A DNA stretch of 64,000 nucleotides from Myxococcus dinghuensis (GTDB lineage: Bacteria > Myxococcota > Myxococcia > Myxococcales > Myxococcaceae), in assembly GCF_024198235.1 (NCBI RefSeq), contig NZ_JAKCFB010000007.1, positions 62,001 through 126,000 on the forward strand. The letters are read 5' to 3'. The notes beneath the pieces are model-generated. The model saw only the letters and a list, made by a program, of their open reading frames with translations, made no database searches and was not told the origin of the DNA. Below, piece after piece: positions 51,433-59,739 of this stretch. Every line of letters starts with the position of its first letter. The first letter of the stretch is position 1. The translations under genes and the position numbers were made by a program.

Positions 51433-52740
51433 TCACGGCACCCAGCGCTGCAGGAACAGGTCCGAATCATCCGCGGTGAAGTCTCCGCCGCTCGCGAAAC
51501 TGTGCGTGCCGCGGAAGCTCCCCACGCCCACCACGTCGCCGCCGGAGACGAAGGTGAGGTCCGTCAACGACGGGGAGGCCGCGCACGGCTCCGCGACGTG
51601 CGCCTGATGCCACAGGGGCTCGCCCCGGGGCGACAGCCGCGTCAGCTCCGCGCCGCACGTGCCGCGCCAGAGCACCGCGCCACCACCCTCCGGGTCTGGC
51701 GCCACGCGCGCTTCGAGCGAACCCTCGAGGCCACCGCTGTCCGCCACGTGGCTCCAGAGCGGCCGCCCGGCGGCATCCGCCGCGAGCACGAAGGCCGTGC
51801 GCGGGCAGACGTCGTCCACGCAGGTGGGGGACAGCACGGCGCCTCCCCAGTGGAGCGGGGCGCCGAGGTCGCCGGTGAGCAGCATGCCTCCGTCGTGGGT
51901 GAACGCCACCTGGGTGAAGACGGGCGCGTCCGGCCCCACCTCCAGCTCCCAGTAGATTTCCCCCACGGGGGACACGCGCGCGATGAAGCCGATGCTCTCG
52001 AAGGGGGTGACGGGACGGCGCCCGGCCAGCACCGCGCCTCCGTCCGAGTCCAGCGCGACGGCGGACGCGGAGGTCATCGCCGGAATCTCCTGGGACCAGC
52101 GCGCGGCGCCTCGGGGGTCGTAGCGCGTGACGAGCCGTCCGTGGGCCACCAGGACCTCGCCGTCCACGTCCGGCGTCACCGCCTTCACCGCGCCCGTGGC
52201 GCGCGCCCACAGCGGCGTGCCGTCGTCGGCCAGCTTCGCGATGAAGTGGCTGTCGGTGACCAGGCTCTCTCCCAACCTCAAGCGACCCTCGACCCTGCCC
52301 CCGAGGAAGAGCTCACCCGTGGGGCCCACGGCCAACCAGGTGCCGTGCGCGCTGGCCACCGTGGACTCCGAGGGCTCGGGGACGAACCGCCGCGCCCACA
52401 CCACCTGTCCCTCCGCGCCGTGGTGGGTGAGGGTGAGCACCCGGTCCCCCGCGTCGGACGCGGAGGTCCCCTCCTCCGTGGGCGTGGAGCTCCCGAGGAC
52501 GACGACACCGCCCAGGCCGTCGGAGGCCACCGCGATGGCGTCCTGTCCGCCCGCCGTCCGGGTGTGCACCGTCCAGCGGGTGTCTCCGGGGCGGGGCTTC
52601 GGTGGGGTGGGGGGCTCGGGTTCGGGAGGGGGCTCCTCCTCGACGGGGGGCTCCGGCGGGGAGGCGTCACCGCCACCACAGCCGAGCACCAGACCCGCGC
52701 AGAGCGTCAGCGTCGCCGTGCCTTGCCACCACCGTCTCAT
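51433..52740 (-). CDS. Lipoprotein with beta-propeller-like repeats
   Basis: 435 residues. The signal peptide ends GLVLGC, a lipobox, followed by a Pro/Glu-rich linker (PPEPPVEEEPPPEPEPPTPP). The rest consists of repeated beta segments of the PQQ/SBBP type, such as AVASDGLGGVVVLGSS, LAVGPTGELFLGGR, VALDSDGGAVLAGRR and AFTHDGGMLLTGDL. Four Cys occur in the later half (CVDDVC, TCGAE, PCAAS). Surface or periplasmic; function unknown. Many such lipoproteins occur in myxobacteria. Confidence 0.8.
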   Translation of the reverse strand: MRRWWQGTATLTLCAGLVLGCGGGDASPPEPPVEEEPPPEPEPPTPPKPRPGDTRWTVHTRTAGGQDAIAVASDGLGGVVVLGSSTPTEEGTSASDAGDRVLTLTHHGAEGQVVWARRFVPEPSESTVASAHGTWLAVGPTGELFLGGRVEGRLRLGESLVTDSHFIAKLADDGTPLWARATGAVKAVTPDVDGEVLVAHGRLVTRYDPRGAARWSQEIPAMTSASAVALDSDGGAVLAGRRPVTPFESIGFIARVSPVGEIYWELEVGPDAPVFTQVAFTHDGGMLLTGDLGAPLHWGGAVLSPTCVDDVCPRTAFVLAADAAGRPLWSHVADSGGLEGSLEARVAPDPEGGGAVLWRGTCGAELTRLSPRGEPLWHQAHVAEPCAASPSLTDLTFVSGGDVVGVGSFRGTHSFASGGDFTADDSDLFLQRWVP

Positions 52741-52835
52741 GTCGACTCCCCGAGATGAAGTCCGCCCTCCGGCCGGACGCCAAGCTGGGGTGCCCGGCGC
52801 TCCGAGGCAAGGTGGGCGTCGGGGAGTGAACGCTC

Positions 52836-53603
52836 TCAGCCCGCATCGGCGCGCGAGGTGAGGCCGGTGAGCTCACACCAGCGCGCGACGGTGAGTGCCG
52901 TGTAGTCGACGGAGGGCAGGCCATAGGCGCCCAGCGAGAAGCCGTCGTTCCACTCCACCAGCGCCGTCTCTCCCGTGTCGAGCACGCCGAAGTCGAGCGC
53001 GTAGCCCGCCGTCGCCTCGCCGGAGGACTCCAGTCGTCGCACGGCGTCCTCGACGAGGGCCGGGTCCACGGACACGGTGGGGTCGCCCGCGTAGTGGCGC
53101 AGCCCCACCAGGGCGCCCCGCACGACGAAGGCGCGGGACTCACTGCGGAAGCGCACCACCGTCGAGCAGAGCAGCGGTGTGCTCGCCCCGGCCCGCTCCA
53201 GGTACAGCAGGTCGTCCGCGTCCTGGAACACGTGGCCGGTGAAGCGCTTGCGACGTCCCAGCGGCTTGGCGAACACCGGGGCGCTCGCGGTGTCGAGCAG
53301 GTCGGCCGTGAGCTGCCGCACCGTGCTCCGCCACAGGCGCCGGTGGAGGAGGGACTGGAGGCTCGCGGGGTAGTCGTTCGTCGGCGGTGGCTCGAGGCCG
53401 AGCTGCTTCAAGGCCCCCAGCACGGAGGGGACGTGACCCGCGACGAGCGTGTCGGGGGCCAGGGGGAGTTGGCGTCGCTCCAGGCGCTTGGGGGTGAAGC
53501 ACTCGGTGGGGATGCCCAGTTCATGCAGCCCCTCCAGCAGTTGACGCATCTCGGGCTCCATCCGCCCGTGACCTTCCTCCTGGATGAAGGCCCGCTGGAG
53601 CAT
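52836..53603 (-). CDS. ATP-grasp domain protein
   Basis: 255 residues from ATG 53603, which has the better ribosome-binding site (gagga); a GTG at 53618 is 5 codons upstream. Features of a small ATP-grasp enzyme: VFAKPLGRRKRFTGHVF (Lys of the nucleotide site), LLCSTVVRFRSESRAFVVRG and the C-terminal GYALDFGVLD...ALVEWNDGF with metal-binding Asp/Glu/Asn. Substrate unknown. It is the last gene of a packed minus-strand group that begins with the PHA-synthase genes. Confidence 0.75.
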   Translation of the reverse strand: MLQRAFIQEEGHGRMEPEMRQLLEGLHELGIPTECFTPKRLERRQLPLAPDTLVAGHVPSVLGALKQLGLEPPPTNDYPASLQSLLHRRLWRSTVRQLTADLLDTASAPVFAKPLGRRKRFTGHVFQDADDLLYLERAGASTPLLCSTVVRFRSESRAFVVRGALVGLRHYAGDPTVSVDPALVEDAVRRLESSGEATAGYALDFGVLDTGETALVEWNDGFSLGAYGLPSVDYTALTVARWCELTGLTSRADAG

Positions 53604-53619
53604 GCCCGTCCTCGTCACC

Positions 53620-54537
53620 TCATGCGCCCGGGCGCGTGAGCGGCGCGAGGATGTCGCGCCAGTGGGGATAGAGGGAGAAGTGCCCGCCGCCCGGGAGGAA
53701 GTGGGGCACCGTGCGGGGGATGCGCGCCGCGAGATACCGCCCCATCTGCGGCGGGACGATGCTGTCGCCCTCCCAGTACCAGAGGTCCACCTCCTGGCGA
53801 ATCTCCTCCAGGGGGACCTCCCACGGGGACGCGAGGATGTGGGCCTCGCGTCGCATGCCGGCCACGCCTCGCCGGGTGGCCTCGCGTCGCCAGCCGTGCA
53901 CCTGCGCGGCGATGAGGGGATCCGCCAGCACCTCGCGGTCCGCCGGGGACGAGTGCGAGATGAGCCCCGCGAGCGCCCGCTCGGGGTTGGCGCGCACCTG
54001 CCGGTCGTGCATCGCCATCAACGGGTGGAGCAGCCACTCGGGCCAGGCGGCGAGCGAGTAGGCGTTGCGGTACTCGCGGTTGACGCCCTCCATCGCCCCC
54101 GGGCGCTTGAGCGGAGAGGCGCCGGAGACGATGGCCACGCGGGTGATGCGCTCGCCCAGCCGCCACGCGGACGCGGCGACGTACGGGCCACCTGCGGACA
54201 CGCCGAAGAGGGCGAAGCGGCCCACCTTCAGCGCGTCGGCCAACTGCTCCAGGTCGCCCGGGAAGTCGAGCAGCGTGCGCCCGGGCTGGTAGTCCGACAG
54301 GCCATAGCCGGGCCGGTCCGGGATGATGAGGCGCACGCCCAGCGCATGGGCGATGCGGTCGTCCGGGTGGCGCATGTAGCGCGAGCCGGGGTTGCCGTGG
54401 ATGAAGAAGACCGGGAGGCCGTCGAGGTCACCGGCCTCGACATACGCCAGGCGGCGGCCGTCGCGCAGGCGCACGTGGCTCTCGCGAACCCGCACGCCCG
54501 TGCCGGAGGAAGCGTCGTTGCTGGAGGAGGGAATCAT
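53620..54537 (-). CDS. Alpha/beta hydrolase in the PHA-synthase cluster
   Basis: 305 residues. The nucleophile elbow is FGVSAGGPY, the oxyanion region FFIHGNPGSRYM, and a late GGHFSLYPHW supplies the catalytic His. It resembles proline-iminopeptidase/esterase-type hydrolases. It starts within the last codons of the PHA synthase gene (4-base overlap) and ends 16 bases before the ATP-grasp start codon. Co-location suggests a role in polyester turnover or acyl-substrate supply; this is inference. Confidence 0.85.
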   Translation of the reverse strand: MIPSSSNDASSGTGVRVRESHVRLRDGRRLAYVEAGDLDGLPVFFIHGNPGSRYMRHPDDRIAHALGVRLIIPDRPGYGLSDYQPGRTLLDFPGDLEQLADALKVGRFALFGVSAGGPYVAASAWRLGERITRVAIVSGASPLKRPGAMEGVNREYRNAYSLAAWPEWLLHPLMAMHDRQVRANPERALAGLISHSSPADREVLADPLIAAQVHGWRREATRRGVAGMRREAHILASPWEVPLEEIRQEVDLWYWEGDSIVPPQMGRYLAARIPRTVPHFLPGGGHFSLYPHWRDILAPLTRPGA

Positions 54538-55658
54538 GGCTCCATCGACTGGGAGCGCGCGGCGATCCACGCGGAGATGGAGGGCCACACGAGCGTGGGG
54601 CCCTTGCTGGAGGCGGACAGGCCGATGTGGCCCACGGGATAGCGCCGCGTCTCCTTGTCCTTGGAGGCGACGAGCCCGAGCAACGGCTCGCTCATGGCGG
54701 GGAAGGCGATGGTGTCCTGCTCGGCGATGACGTTGAGCAGGGCGGCCTGGATGCGCCGCAGGTCGATGGGGTCGCCGCCCACCTTCATTCGGCCCTGGTG
54801 GAAGAGGTTCTGCTGGTAGCAGTCCTTGATGTACTGGCGATACACCTCGCCGGGGAACGGCACGGGGTCGGAGCCCCAGCGCTCCATGGCGAGGAAGGTG
54901 GAGACGAAGTCCGGGTCGTCGATGCGCCGGCACACCTCCAGCCAGCGCGTGAGGCGCTGCACGGGCGCGGCCATGAGGAAGCCGCTCTCCAGCACGGGCG
55001 TGGGCACGTTGCCGTAGGCGTCCACCAGCGAGTCCACGTCGAAGTGGCTGGACGACGTCCACAGCGTGTAGAGCCCGCCCTTGCTGAAGTCGACCGGCGT
55101 GGCCTGGGCCACCAGGTTGCGCACGCCCTCCGGATAGAGCGACGTGTAGGCCAGCGCCATGGTGCCGCCCATGCAGTAGCCGTAGAGCGTCAGGTCGCGG
55201 CTCTTGCTCACGCGCAGCGTCCAGCGCACCGCCGTCTGGATGAGCCCGCCGAGCAGGTCCGACCAGGTGAGCCGCTCCTCCTCCTGGCCCGGGATTCCCC
55301 AGTCGATGGCGTAGACGTCGAAGCCGTCGCGCGTGAGGTGCTCGATGAGGCTGCGGCCGGGCTGGAAGTCGAGGATGTACCAGCGGTTGATGAGCGAATA
55401 GACGAACAGGATGGGCGTGCGGTGGCGGCGGCGCGGCGCGGCGTAGCGCAAGAGGCGCATGCTGCCGCGCGTGTACACCACCGTGTGGGGCGTGGCGCTG
55501 ATGGGGGGCTCGCGCACGCCCGCGGCCCGTTCGATGAAGGGCTTGAGGTAGGGGTACGGATTGAAGGGGCGGCTCTTGAAGGCGTGGGCGACGGCCCGGG
55601 TGAGCTCGACCTGTCCCGTGACGAAGGAGCGCAGCCGCTGCGTGGTGGACGCGGTCAT
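54534..55658 (-). CDS. phaC: Polyhydroxyalkanoate synthase, class III-like
   Basis: 374 residues, close to class III PhaC (~355) and shorter than class I (~590). The lipase-like box is GYCMGG with nucleophile Cys162. ILFVYSLINRWYILD, YAIDWGIPG, AEQDTIAFP (catalytic Asp) and VGHIGL (catalytic His) follow the family pattern. It polymerises hydroxyacyl-CoA into storage polyester at the granule surface. Class III enzymes need a partner PhaE; the gene directly upstream, overlapping by 4 bases, encodes a small coiled-coil protein that could play that part. Confidence 0.88.
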   Translation of the reverse strand: MTASTTQRLRSFVTGQVELTRAVAHAFKSRPFNPYPYLKPFIERAAGVREPPISATPHTVVYTRGSMRLLRYAAPRRRHRTPILFVYSLINRWYILDFQPGRSLIEHLTRDGFDVYAIDWGIPGQEEERLTWSDLLGGLIQTAVRWTLRVSKSRDLTLYGYCMGGTMALAYTSLYPEGVRNLVAQATPVDFSKGGLYTLWTSSSHFDVDSLVDAYGNVPTPVLESGFLMAAPVQRLTRWLEVCRRIDDPDFVSTFLAMERWGSDPVPFPGEVYRQYIKDCYQQNLFHQGRMKVGGDPIDLRRIQAALLNVIAEQDTIAFPAMSEPLLGLVASKDKETRRYPVGHIGLSASSKGPTLVWPSISAWIAARSQSMEP

Positions 55659-56086
55659 GTCGGGTCGCTGGACTTGGGGGTCGTGTCGGCAGGCGCGGAG
55701 GCGTGCTCGGCGGCTTCCTGCTTGTGGAGCAGGTCCACCACCACCTCCAGTTGGGAGCCGAGCGCCTCGACCTGGTCGTTCACGCGGCGCAACTGGTCCT
55801 GGAGCAGCTCCACCTCGGAGGCGGTGGGCAGTCGCAGCGAGCGCAGGGCGCCCTCCACGAAGCTGTTGCGCCGGATGCGGGCATTGAAGCCCTGGCGCAT
55901 GAGGGTGCCGCTGGCGCGCAGGTACGTGGGGCTCTCGGTGACGCGGGCGAGGGCGCGCGTGAGGCCCTGCTCGGCGCGGGTGAAGAGGCGACCCGAGCGG
56001 GTGTCCGGGTGGGTGAGGTGGCCCAGGGCTTTCAGCCCCCGGACGAGGAGCCCCTTGGGGTGTGGCGGGCGATCCGAGTCACTCAT
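55655..56086 (-). CDS. Small coiled-coil protein, candidate PhaC partner
   Basis: 143 residues, basic N-terminus, then a helical region and a heptad-like C-terminal helix (SEVELLQDQLRRVNDQVEAL). No signal peptide or membrane segment. The helix resembles the C-terminal part of PhaE/PhaR-type subunits and of phasin-like granule proteins, but it is much shorter than PhaE and similarity is by pattern only. The gene starts the cluster and its stop overlaps the phaC start by 4 bases. Confidence 0.75.
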   Translation of the reverse strand: MSDSDRPPHPKGLLVRGLKALGHLTHPDTRSGRLFTRAEQGLTRALARVTESPTYLRASGTLMRQGFNARIRRNSFVEGALRSLRLPTASEVELLQDQLRRVNDQVEALGSQLEVVVDLLHKQEAAEHASAPADTTPKSSDPT

Positions 56087-56126
56087 GCCGCCCAGGTTAG
56101 CCCAAGGCGCGCCGGGGACGCAGGGG

Positions 56127-56691
56127 TCAGCGCCCCCAAAGTGAATGGAGGTTCATGTTTTTGACCTCGAAGGGCTCGGCACGTACCTGTGCGTCACCCG
56201 TGTACGACCCCAGCCGTTCCCACGTCCCGTCACGAAGCGCGAAGACCTCCAGCGTCTGGATACGTGGGTCCACGAACCAGAGGTGCTTCACACCCTCCCG
56301 GGCGTAGACCTCCATCTTCCGTCCGTGGTCGCGCACCTCGGTCGACGGTGACAGCACCTCGCAGACCCAGTCCGGGGGGAGGGTGAGGGCCGCATCCCGA
56401 GGCAGCGCCGGCATGTGTTCCCGTCGCCACCCCGCCAGGTCCGGGACGAGGATGTCTCCCCGCGTCAGATACAGTTCTGGCTCGTCCAGGATGATCCAGC
56501 CCCCGAGCCCCTCGCTGCCCAGGTCGAACGGGCCGAGGAGCACCCCCAGCCTCGTGGCCGGAGCGGACATGGGGAAGCGCGGGTTGGGGGCTGATGTGAA
56601 GCTCGCCATCGATGATTTCCGCGTGGACGTGCTCCGGAAGCCGCTCGAACTCCTCACGGACGCTCGGCGGTCGCGGTGGCTTGTCGCTCAT
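56127..56691 (-). pseudogene. Frameshifted Uma2-family (DUF820) nuclease-like gene
   Basis: The gene starts at ATG 56691 (ribosome-binding site agggag) with MSDKPPRPPSVREEFERLP and EIIDGELHISPQPALPHVRS, the usual Uma2 N-terminus. The rest of the family pattern (ATRLGVLLGPFDLG, GGWIILDEPELYL, VPDLAGWRRE, WVCEVLSPST, KMEVYAREGVKHLWFVDP) continues in another frame. Removing one G of the gg at about 56560-56561 would join the frames as RS-ATRLG. The PD-(D/E)xK-type acids are intact in the downstream frame. It is either a recent frameshift or a base-calling error. Confidence 0.8.
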
Positions 56692-56830
56692 GGCGCTCCC
56701 TGCACTCCGCTCGTCCTGCCCTCGCTCGCCACGCCCGTCGCCCTGCGCCTGGAGGTTCTCGTTCATCCGTGCAGGATGCACCATACCTCTGACATCCTGG
56801 GGACAGGCAACGACCTGTGAGGTGACGAGG

Positions 56831-56865
56831 CGCGGAGGCGGACTCCGAAACGAAGTCCGCCCGCG
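56831..56865 (-). terminator. Hairpin downstream of ydfG
   Basis: Perfect arms ggcggact (56837-56844) and agtccgcc (56854-56861) are extended by outer cgcg/cgcg pairing with a small bulge. It lies 12 bases or so past the ydfG stop. No T-tract is seen on the minus strand. Confidence 0.48.
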
Positions 56866-56872
56866 TTGCGTC

Positions 56873-57622
56873 TCAGCCCTGTCGCTTCACCGGGAGCGGC
56901 CCGAAGGACTGCGAGACCGGCATCAGCGACATGACGTTGATGTTCACGTGCGCGGGGCGCGTCGCGACCCAGTGGACCGCGTCCGCGATGTCCTCGGGCG
57001 TGAGCGCCTGCGTGTTCGCGTACACCGACGCGGCGCGCGCGTCGTCGCCCCGGAAGCGGATGTTGGAGAACTCCGTCCCACCCACCAGCCCCGGCTCGAT
57101 GTCCGTGACGCGCACGGCCGTGCCCAGCAGGTCCGCGCGCAGGTTGAGGCTGAACTGCTGCACGAACGCCTTCGTGGCGCCGTACACGTTGCCTCCCGGA
57201 TACGGATACTCCGCCGCCACCGAGCCCATGTTGACGATGTGGCCCCGGTTGCGCGCCACCATGCCGGGCAGCACCGCGTGCGTGCAGTACAGGAGCCCGT
57301 TCACGTTGGTGTCGACCATCACCTCCCAGTCGTCCAGCTTCGCCGACTGCGCCGGCTCCAGCCCCAACGCCAACCCCGCGTTGTTGACCAGCACGTCCAC
57401 CTCCGCGAAGTCCGCGGGCAGCCCTCCGACCACCCGCTGGACCGCGTCGCGGTCCGTCACGTCGAGCGTCACCGGCAGCAGCCGCTCCCCCAACTCCTCC
57501 CGCAACTTCTCCAAGAGCTCCGTGCGCCGCCCGGTGGCGATGACCTTCGAGCCATCCCGGACGAAGCGACGCGCGATGGCCAGCCCGAAGCCGGCCGTGG
57601 CCCCTGTCACCAACACGATCAT
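56873..57622 (-). CDS. ydfG: NADP-dependent 3-hydroxy acid dehydrogenase (YdfG type)
   Basis: 249 residues from ATG 57622 (MIVLVTGATAGFG), almost the same length as E. coli YdfG. It is an SDR with TGATAGFG, NNAGLALGLEPAQ, GSVAAEYPYPGGNVYGATKA (Ser, Tyr, Lys) and IEPGLVGGTEFS, the latter two close to YdfG. It oxidises 3-hydroxy acids such as L-allo-threonine, serine and malonic semialdehyde-related compounds. The open frame extends upstream, but without an SDR pattern. Stands alone. Confidence 0.88.
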   Translation of the reverse strand: MIVLVTGATAGFGLAIARRFVRDGSKVIATGRRTELLEKLREELGERLLPVTLDVTDRDAVQRVVGGLPADFAEVDVLVNNAGLALGLEPAQSAKLDDWEVMVDTNVNGLLYCTHAVLPGMVARNRGHIVNMGSVAAEYPYPGGNVYGATKAFVQQFSLNLRADLLGTAVRVTDIEPGLVGGTEFSNIRFRGDDARAASVYANTQALTPEDIADAVHWVATRPAHVNINVMSLMPVSQSFGPLPVKRQG

Positions 57623-58035
57623 GGCCTTCCCCTCCGATTCGACGTCCTCGCCGCTACATTGCACGCGTCCCCCGCTCGCGCACAGGGAAACGCGGAGGCC
57701 AGCCCCCGCCTCCCCGCCGTGCCGCGACCCGCGTACGGGCTCACGTGACGCCTCTGCCTGCCCCTCGCACGCCCGCTCGCGAATGCAGGAGTCACGCTTC
57801 TCCCCGCGTGAAGACACACCGTTCCCGACCCAGGTGCCTGCTCGCCCACGCTGACGCGTGAAGGCGCGCCTCGCGTCCTCCAACCTCGCGGAATCGCATC
57901 ACCTGCCTTCTTCCCCCTCGGCCCGACAGGCGAGGGTTGCGACCGGGCCGGGGAATGAACAGGGCGCGTGCCCCGATTGGCGGCCGTCCTCGCGAGCGCC
58001 TCGTGCATCGCGACCCACACGAGGAGTCCGACAGG
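57623..58035. other. Divergent intergenic region between ydfG and the beta-helix lipoprotein gene
   Basis: 413 bases. Frames open here on both strands are Arg/Pro-rich shadows with no family signal. The right end has the ribosome-binding site gaggag of the lipoprotein gene. Promoters are expected, but no clear operator or RNA gene is seen. Confidence 0.5.
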
Positions 58036-59688
58036 ATGCGCCAACGCCCGACGCTGCTGACGACCTGCTGCTCCGCCGCCCTGCTCGCCCTGCTGGCATG
58101 CAATGGCAAGGGCGAGTTCACCCTGACCACGGGAGCGCCACCCGTCACCGGTGAATCCCCCTCCACGGGCTCGCCGCAGACCCCCTCGCCGTCGACGCCG
58201 AACGTGCCCGAGTCCCCCGGCGAAGCACCCGCTCCCACGCCGACGCCGACGCCCGAACCCACGCCGACACCGACCCCCACACCCGAGCCCGAACCCGAGC
58301 CCACGCCGCCTCCCGCGCCCACCTACTCGCGCATCCTCTGGGTGTCGCCCTCCGGCAGCGACAGCGCCTCGGGCACCGAGTCCGCGCCGCTGCGCACCGT
58401 GTCGCGCGCGCTGACGCTCATCGCGCCGGGTGAGGCCATCTACCTGAAGACCGGAACGTATGCGGAGCGCCTCAAGCTGGAGGAGCGCGGTGGCACCGCG
58501 TCCAAGCCGCTCACCGTCAAGGCCGCTCCCGGCGCGTCGCCGGTGGTGAAGCCGGGCGCCAGCGAATCCGCGCTGGTGGACGTGCGCGGCGCCTACTGGA
58601 CCGTCGACGGCCTCACGCTGGACGCCGCCGGCACCCCCACCTTCGCCGTGTTGTGGCGCGGCGCGGCCACGCACCACGGCGTGTTGCGCAACTGCGTGGC
58701 GAAGAACGGCACCGCGGGCGCGGGCCTCAACGTGTCGGAGAAGGCCAGCGACATCCTCATCGAGCGCAACACCATCTCCCACTTCGACAAGGGCAGCAGC
58801 GACAGCCACGGCGTCATCGTGCAGACCACCGCGCGCAACGTGGTGGTGCGCGGCAACGACATCCACCACAACTCCGGTGACGGCGTGCAGTGCATCGGCC
58901 CGGAGGGAGGCGCCACCGTGACGGGCACGCCCTTCGACAACCTCCTCGTGGAGGACAACGAGCTGCACGAGAACCGGGAGAACGGCGCCGACATCAAGAC
59001 CTGCACCCGCGTCACCCTGCGCGGCAACGTCATCTGGGGGCACAAGGCGACCTCGACCTCGCGGGGCGAGGGCGTCGTGGTCCACCTCTCCGCGTCCGAC
59101 GTCACGCTGGAGGACAACGTCTTCTACGGCAACGGCCGCGCCATCAACATCGGCGGCACCCGCGTGAACGCGCCGCCCACCCGCATCACCGTCCAGCGCA
59201 ACCTCATCCGGGATGGGCTCGGCGGGAGCGAGGACGGCGGGGGCATCCGCGTGGACACCTCCAACACCGTCAAGGTGCTCCACAACACCGTGTGGAACAT
59301 GCCCGGCGCGTGCCTCACCTTCGGTCATGGCGACACCGGCGCCAGCGCGAGCCTCGATGTCCGGAACAACATCTTCGCGGGCTGTGGCCTGGGGGTCCGT
59401 GCGGGCTCGGGGCGCTCCGGCGCCGTCGTGGACGGCAACCTCTACTTCAGCACGTCCGGCGCCGCGCGCTTCCAGCTCGACGGCTCCGAGCGGGGATTCG
59501 CTGACTGGCGCTCCTCGAGCGGACTGGACCGCCGCTCGATGGAGAAGTCCCCGGCCTTCGTCAACATCGACACAGGTGACTTCCGCCTGGGTCCGACCTC
59601 GCCCGCGAGGAACGCGGGACTCGGGGTGGGCCTGACCTTCTGCGGTGGCGCCCCCGACCTGGGGGCATTCGAGTCGGACTGCCCCTGA
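58036..59688 (+). CDS. Lipoprotein with right-handed parallel beta-helix
   Basis: 550 residues from ATG 58036. The signal peptide ends LLALLAC, a lipobox. A Pro/Thr/Glu linker follows (repeats of PTPTPEP, residues ~60-100). From ~110 the sequence is a right-handed beta-helix with the polysaccharide-lyase entry motif WVSPSGSDSASGTESAPLRT and repeated rungs (NTISHF, NDIHHNSGDGVQ, NELHENRENGADI, NVFYGNGRAI). Such proteins bind or cut polysaccharides. No clear catalytic triad can be assigned by eye. Surface-exposed by its lipid anchor. Confidence 0.85.
   Translation: MRQRPTLLTTCCSAALLALLACNGKGEFTLTTGAPPVTGESPSTGSPQTPSPSTPNVPESPGEAPAPTPTPTPEPTPTPTPTPEPEPEPTPPPAPTYSRILWVSPSGSDSASGTESAPLRTVSRALTLIAPGEAIYLKTGTYAERLKLEERGGTASKPLTVKAAPGASPVVKPGASESALVDVRGAYWTVDGLTLDAAGTPTFAVLWRGAATHHGVLRNCVAKNGTAGAGLNVSEKASDILIERNTISHFDKGSSDSHGVIVQTTARNVVVRGNDIHHNSGDGVQCIGPEGGATVTGTPFDNLLVEDNELHENRENGADIKTCTRVTLRGNVIWGHKATSTSRGEGVVVHLSASDVTLEDNVFYGNGRAINIGGTRVNAPPTRITVQRNLIRDGLGGSEDGGGIRVDTSNTVKVLHNTVWNMPGACLTFGHGDTGASASLDVRNNIFAGCGLGVRAGSGRSGAVVDGNLYFSTSGAARFQLDGSERGFADWRSSSGLDRRSMEKSPAFVNIDTGDFRLGPTSPARNAGLGVGLTFCGGAPDLGAFESDCP
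58237..58330 (+). repeat. Pro/Thr/Glu linker repeat
   Basis: Short tandem units of cgccgac/cccgagccc type encode alternating Pro-Thr and Pro-Glu residues. It is a spacer between the lipid anchor and the beta-helix domain of the lipoprotein, and a likely place for in-frame length variation. Confidence 0.7.
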
Positions 59689-59739
59689 GCCGCTGGTGCG
59701 TGTAGAGTAGGGCTCCCCCCACTGGACCCTACTCGCCAC

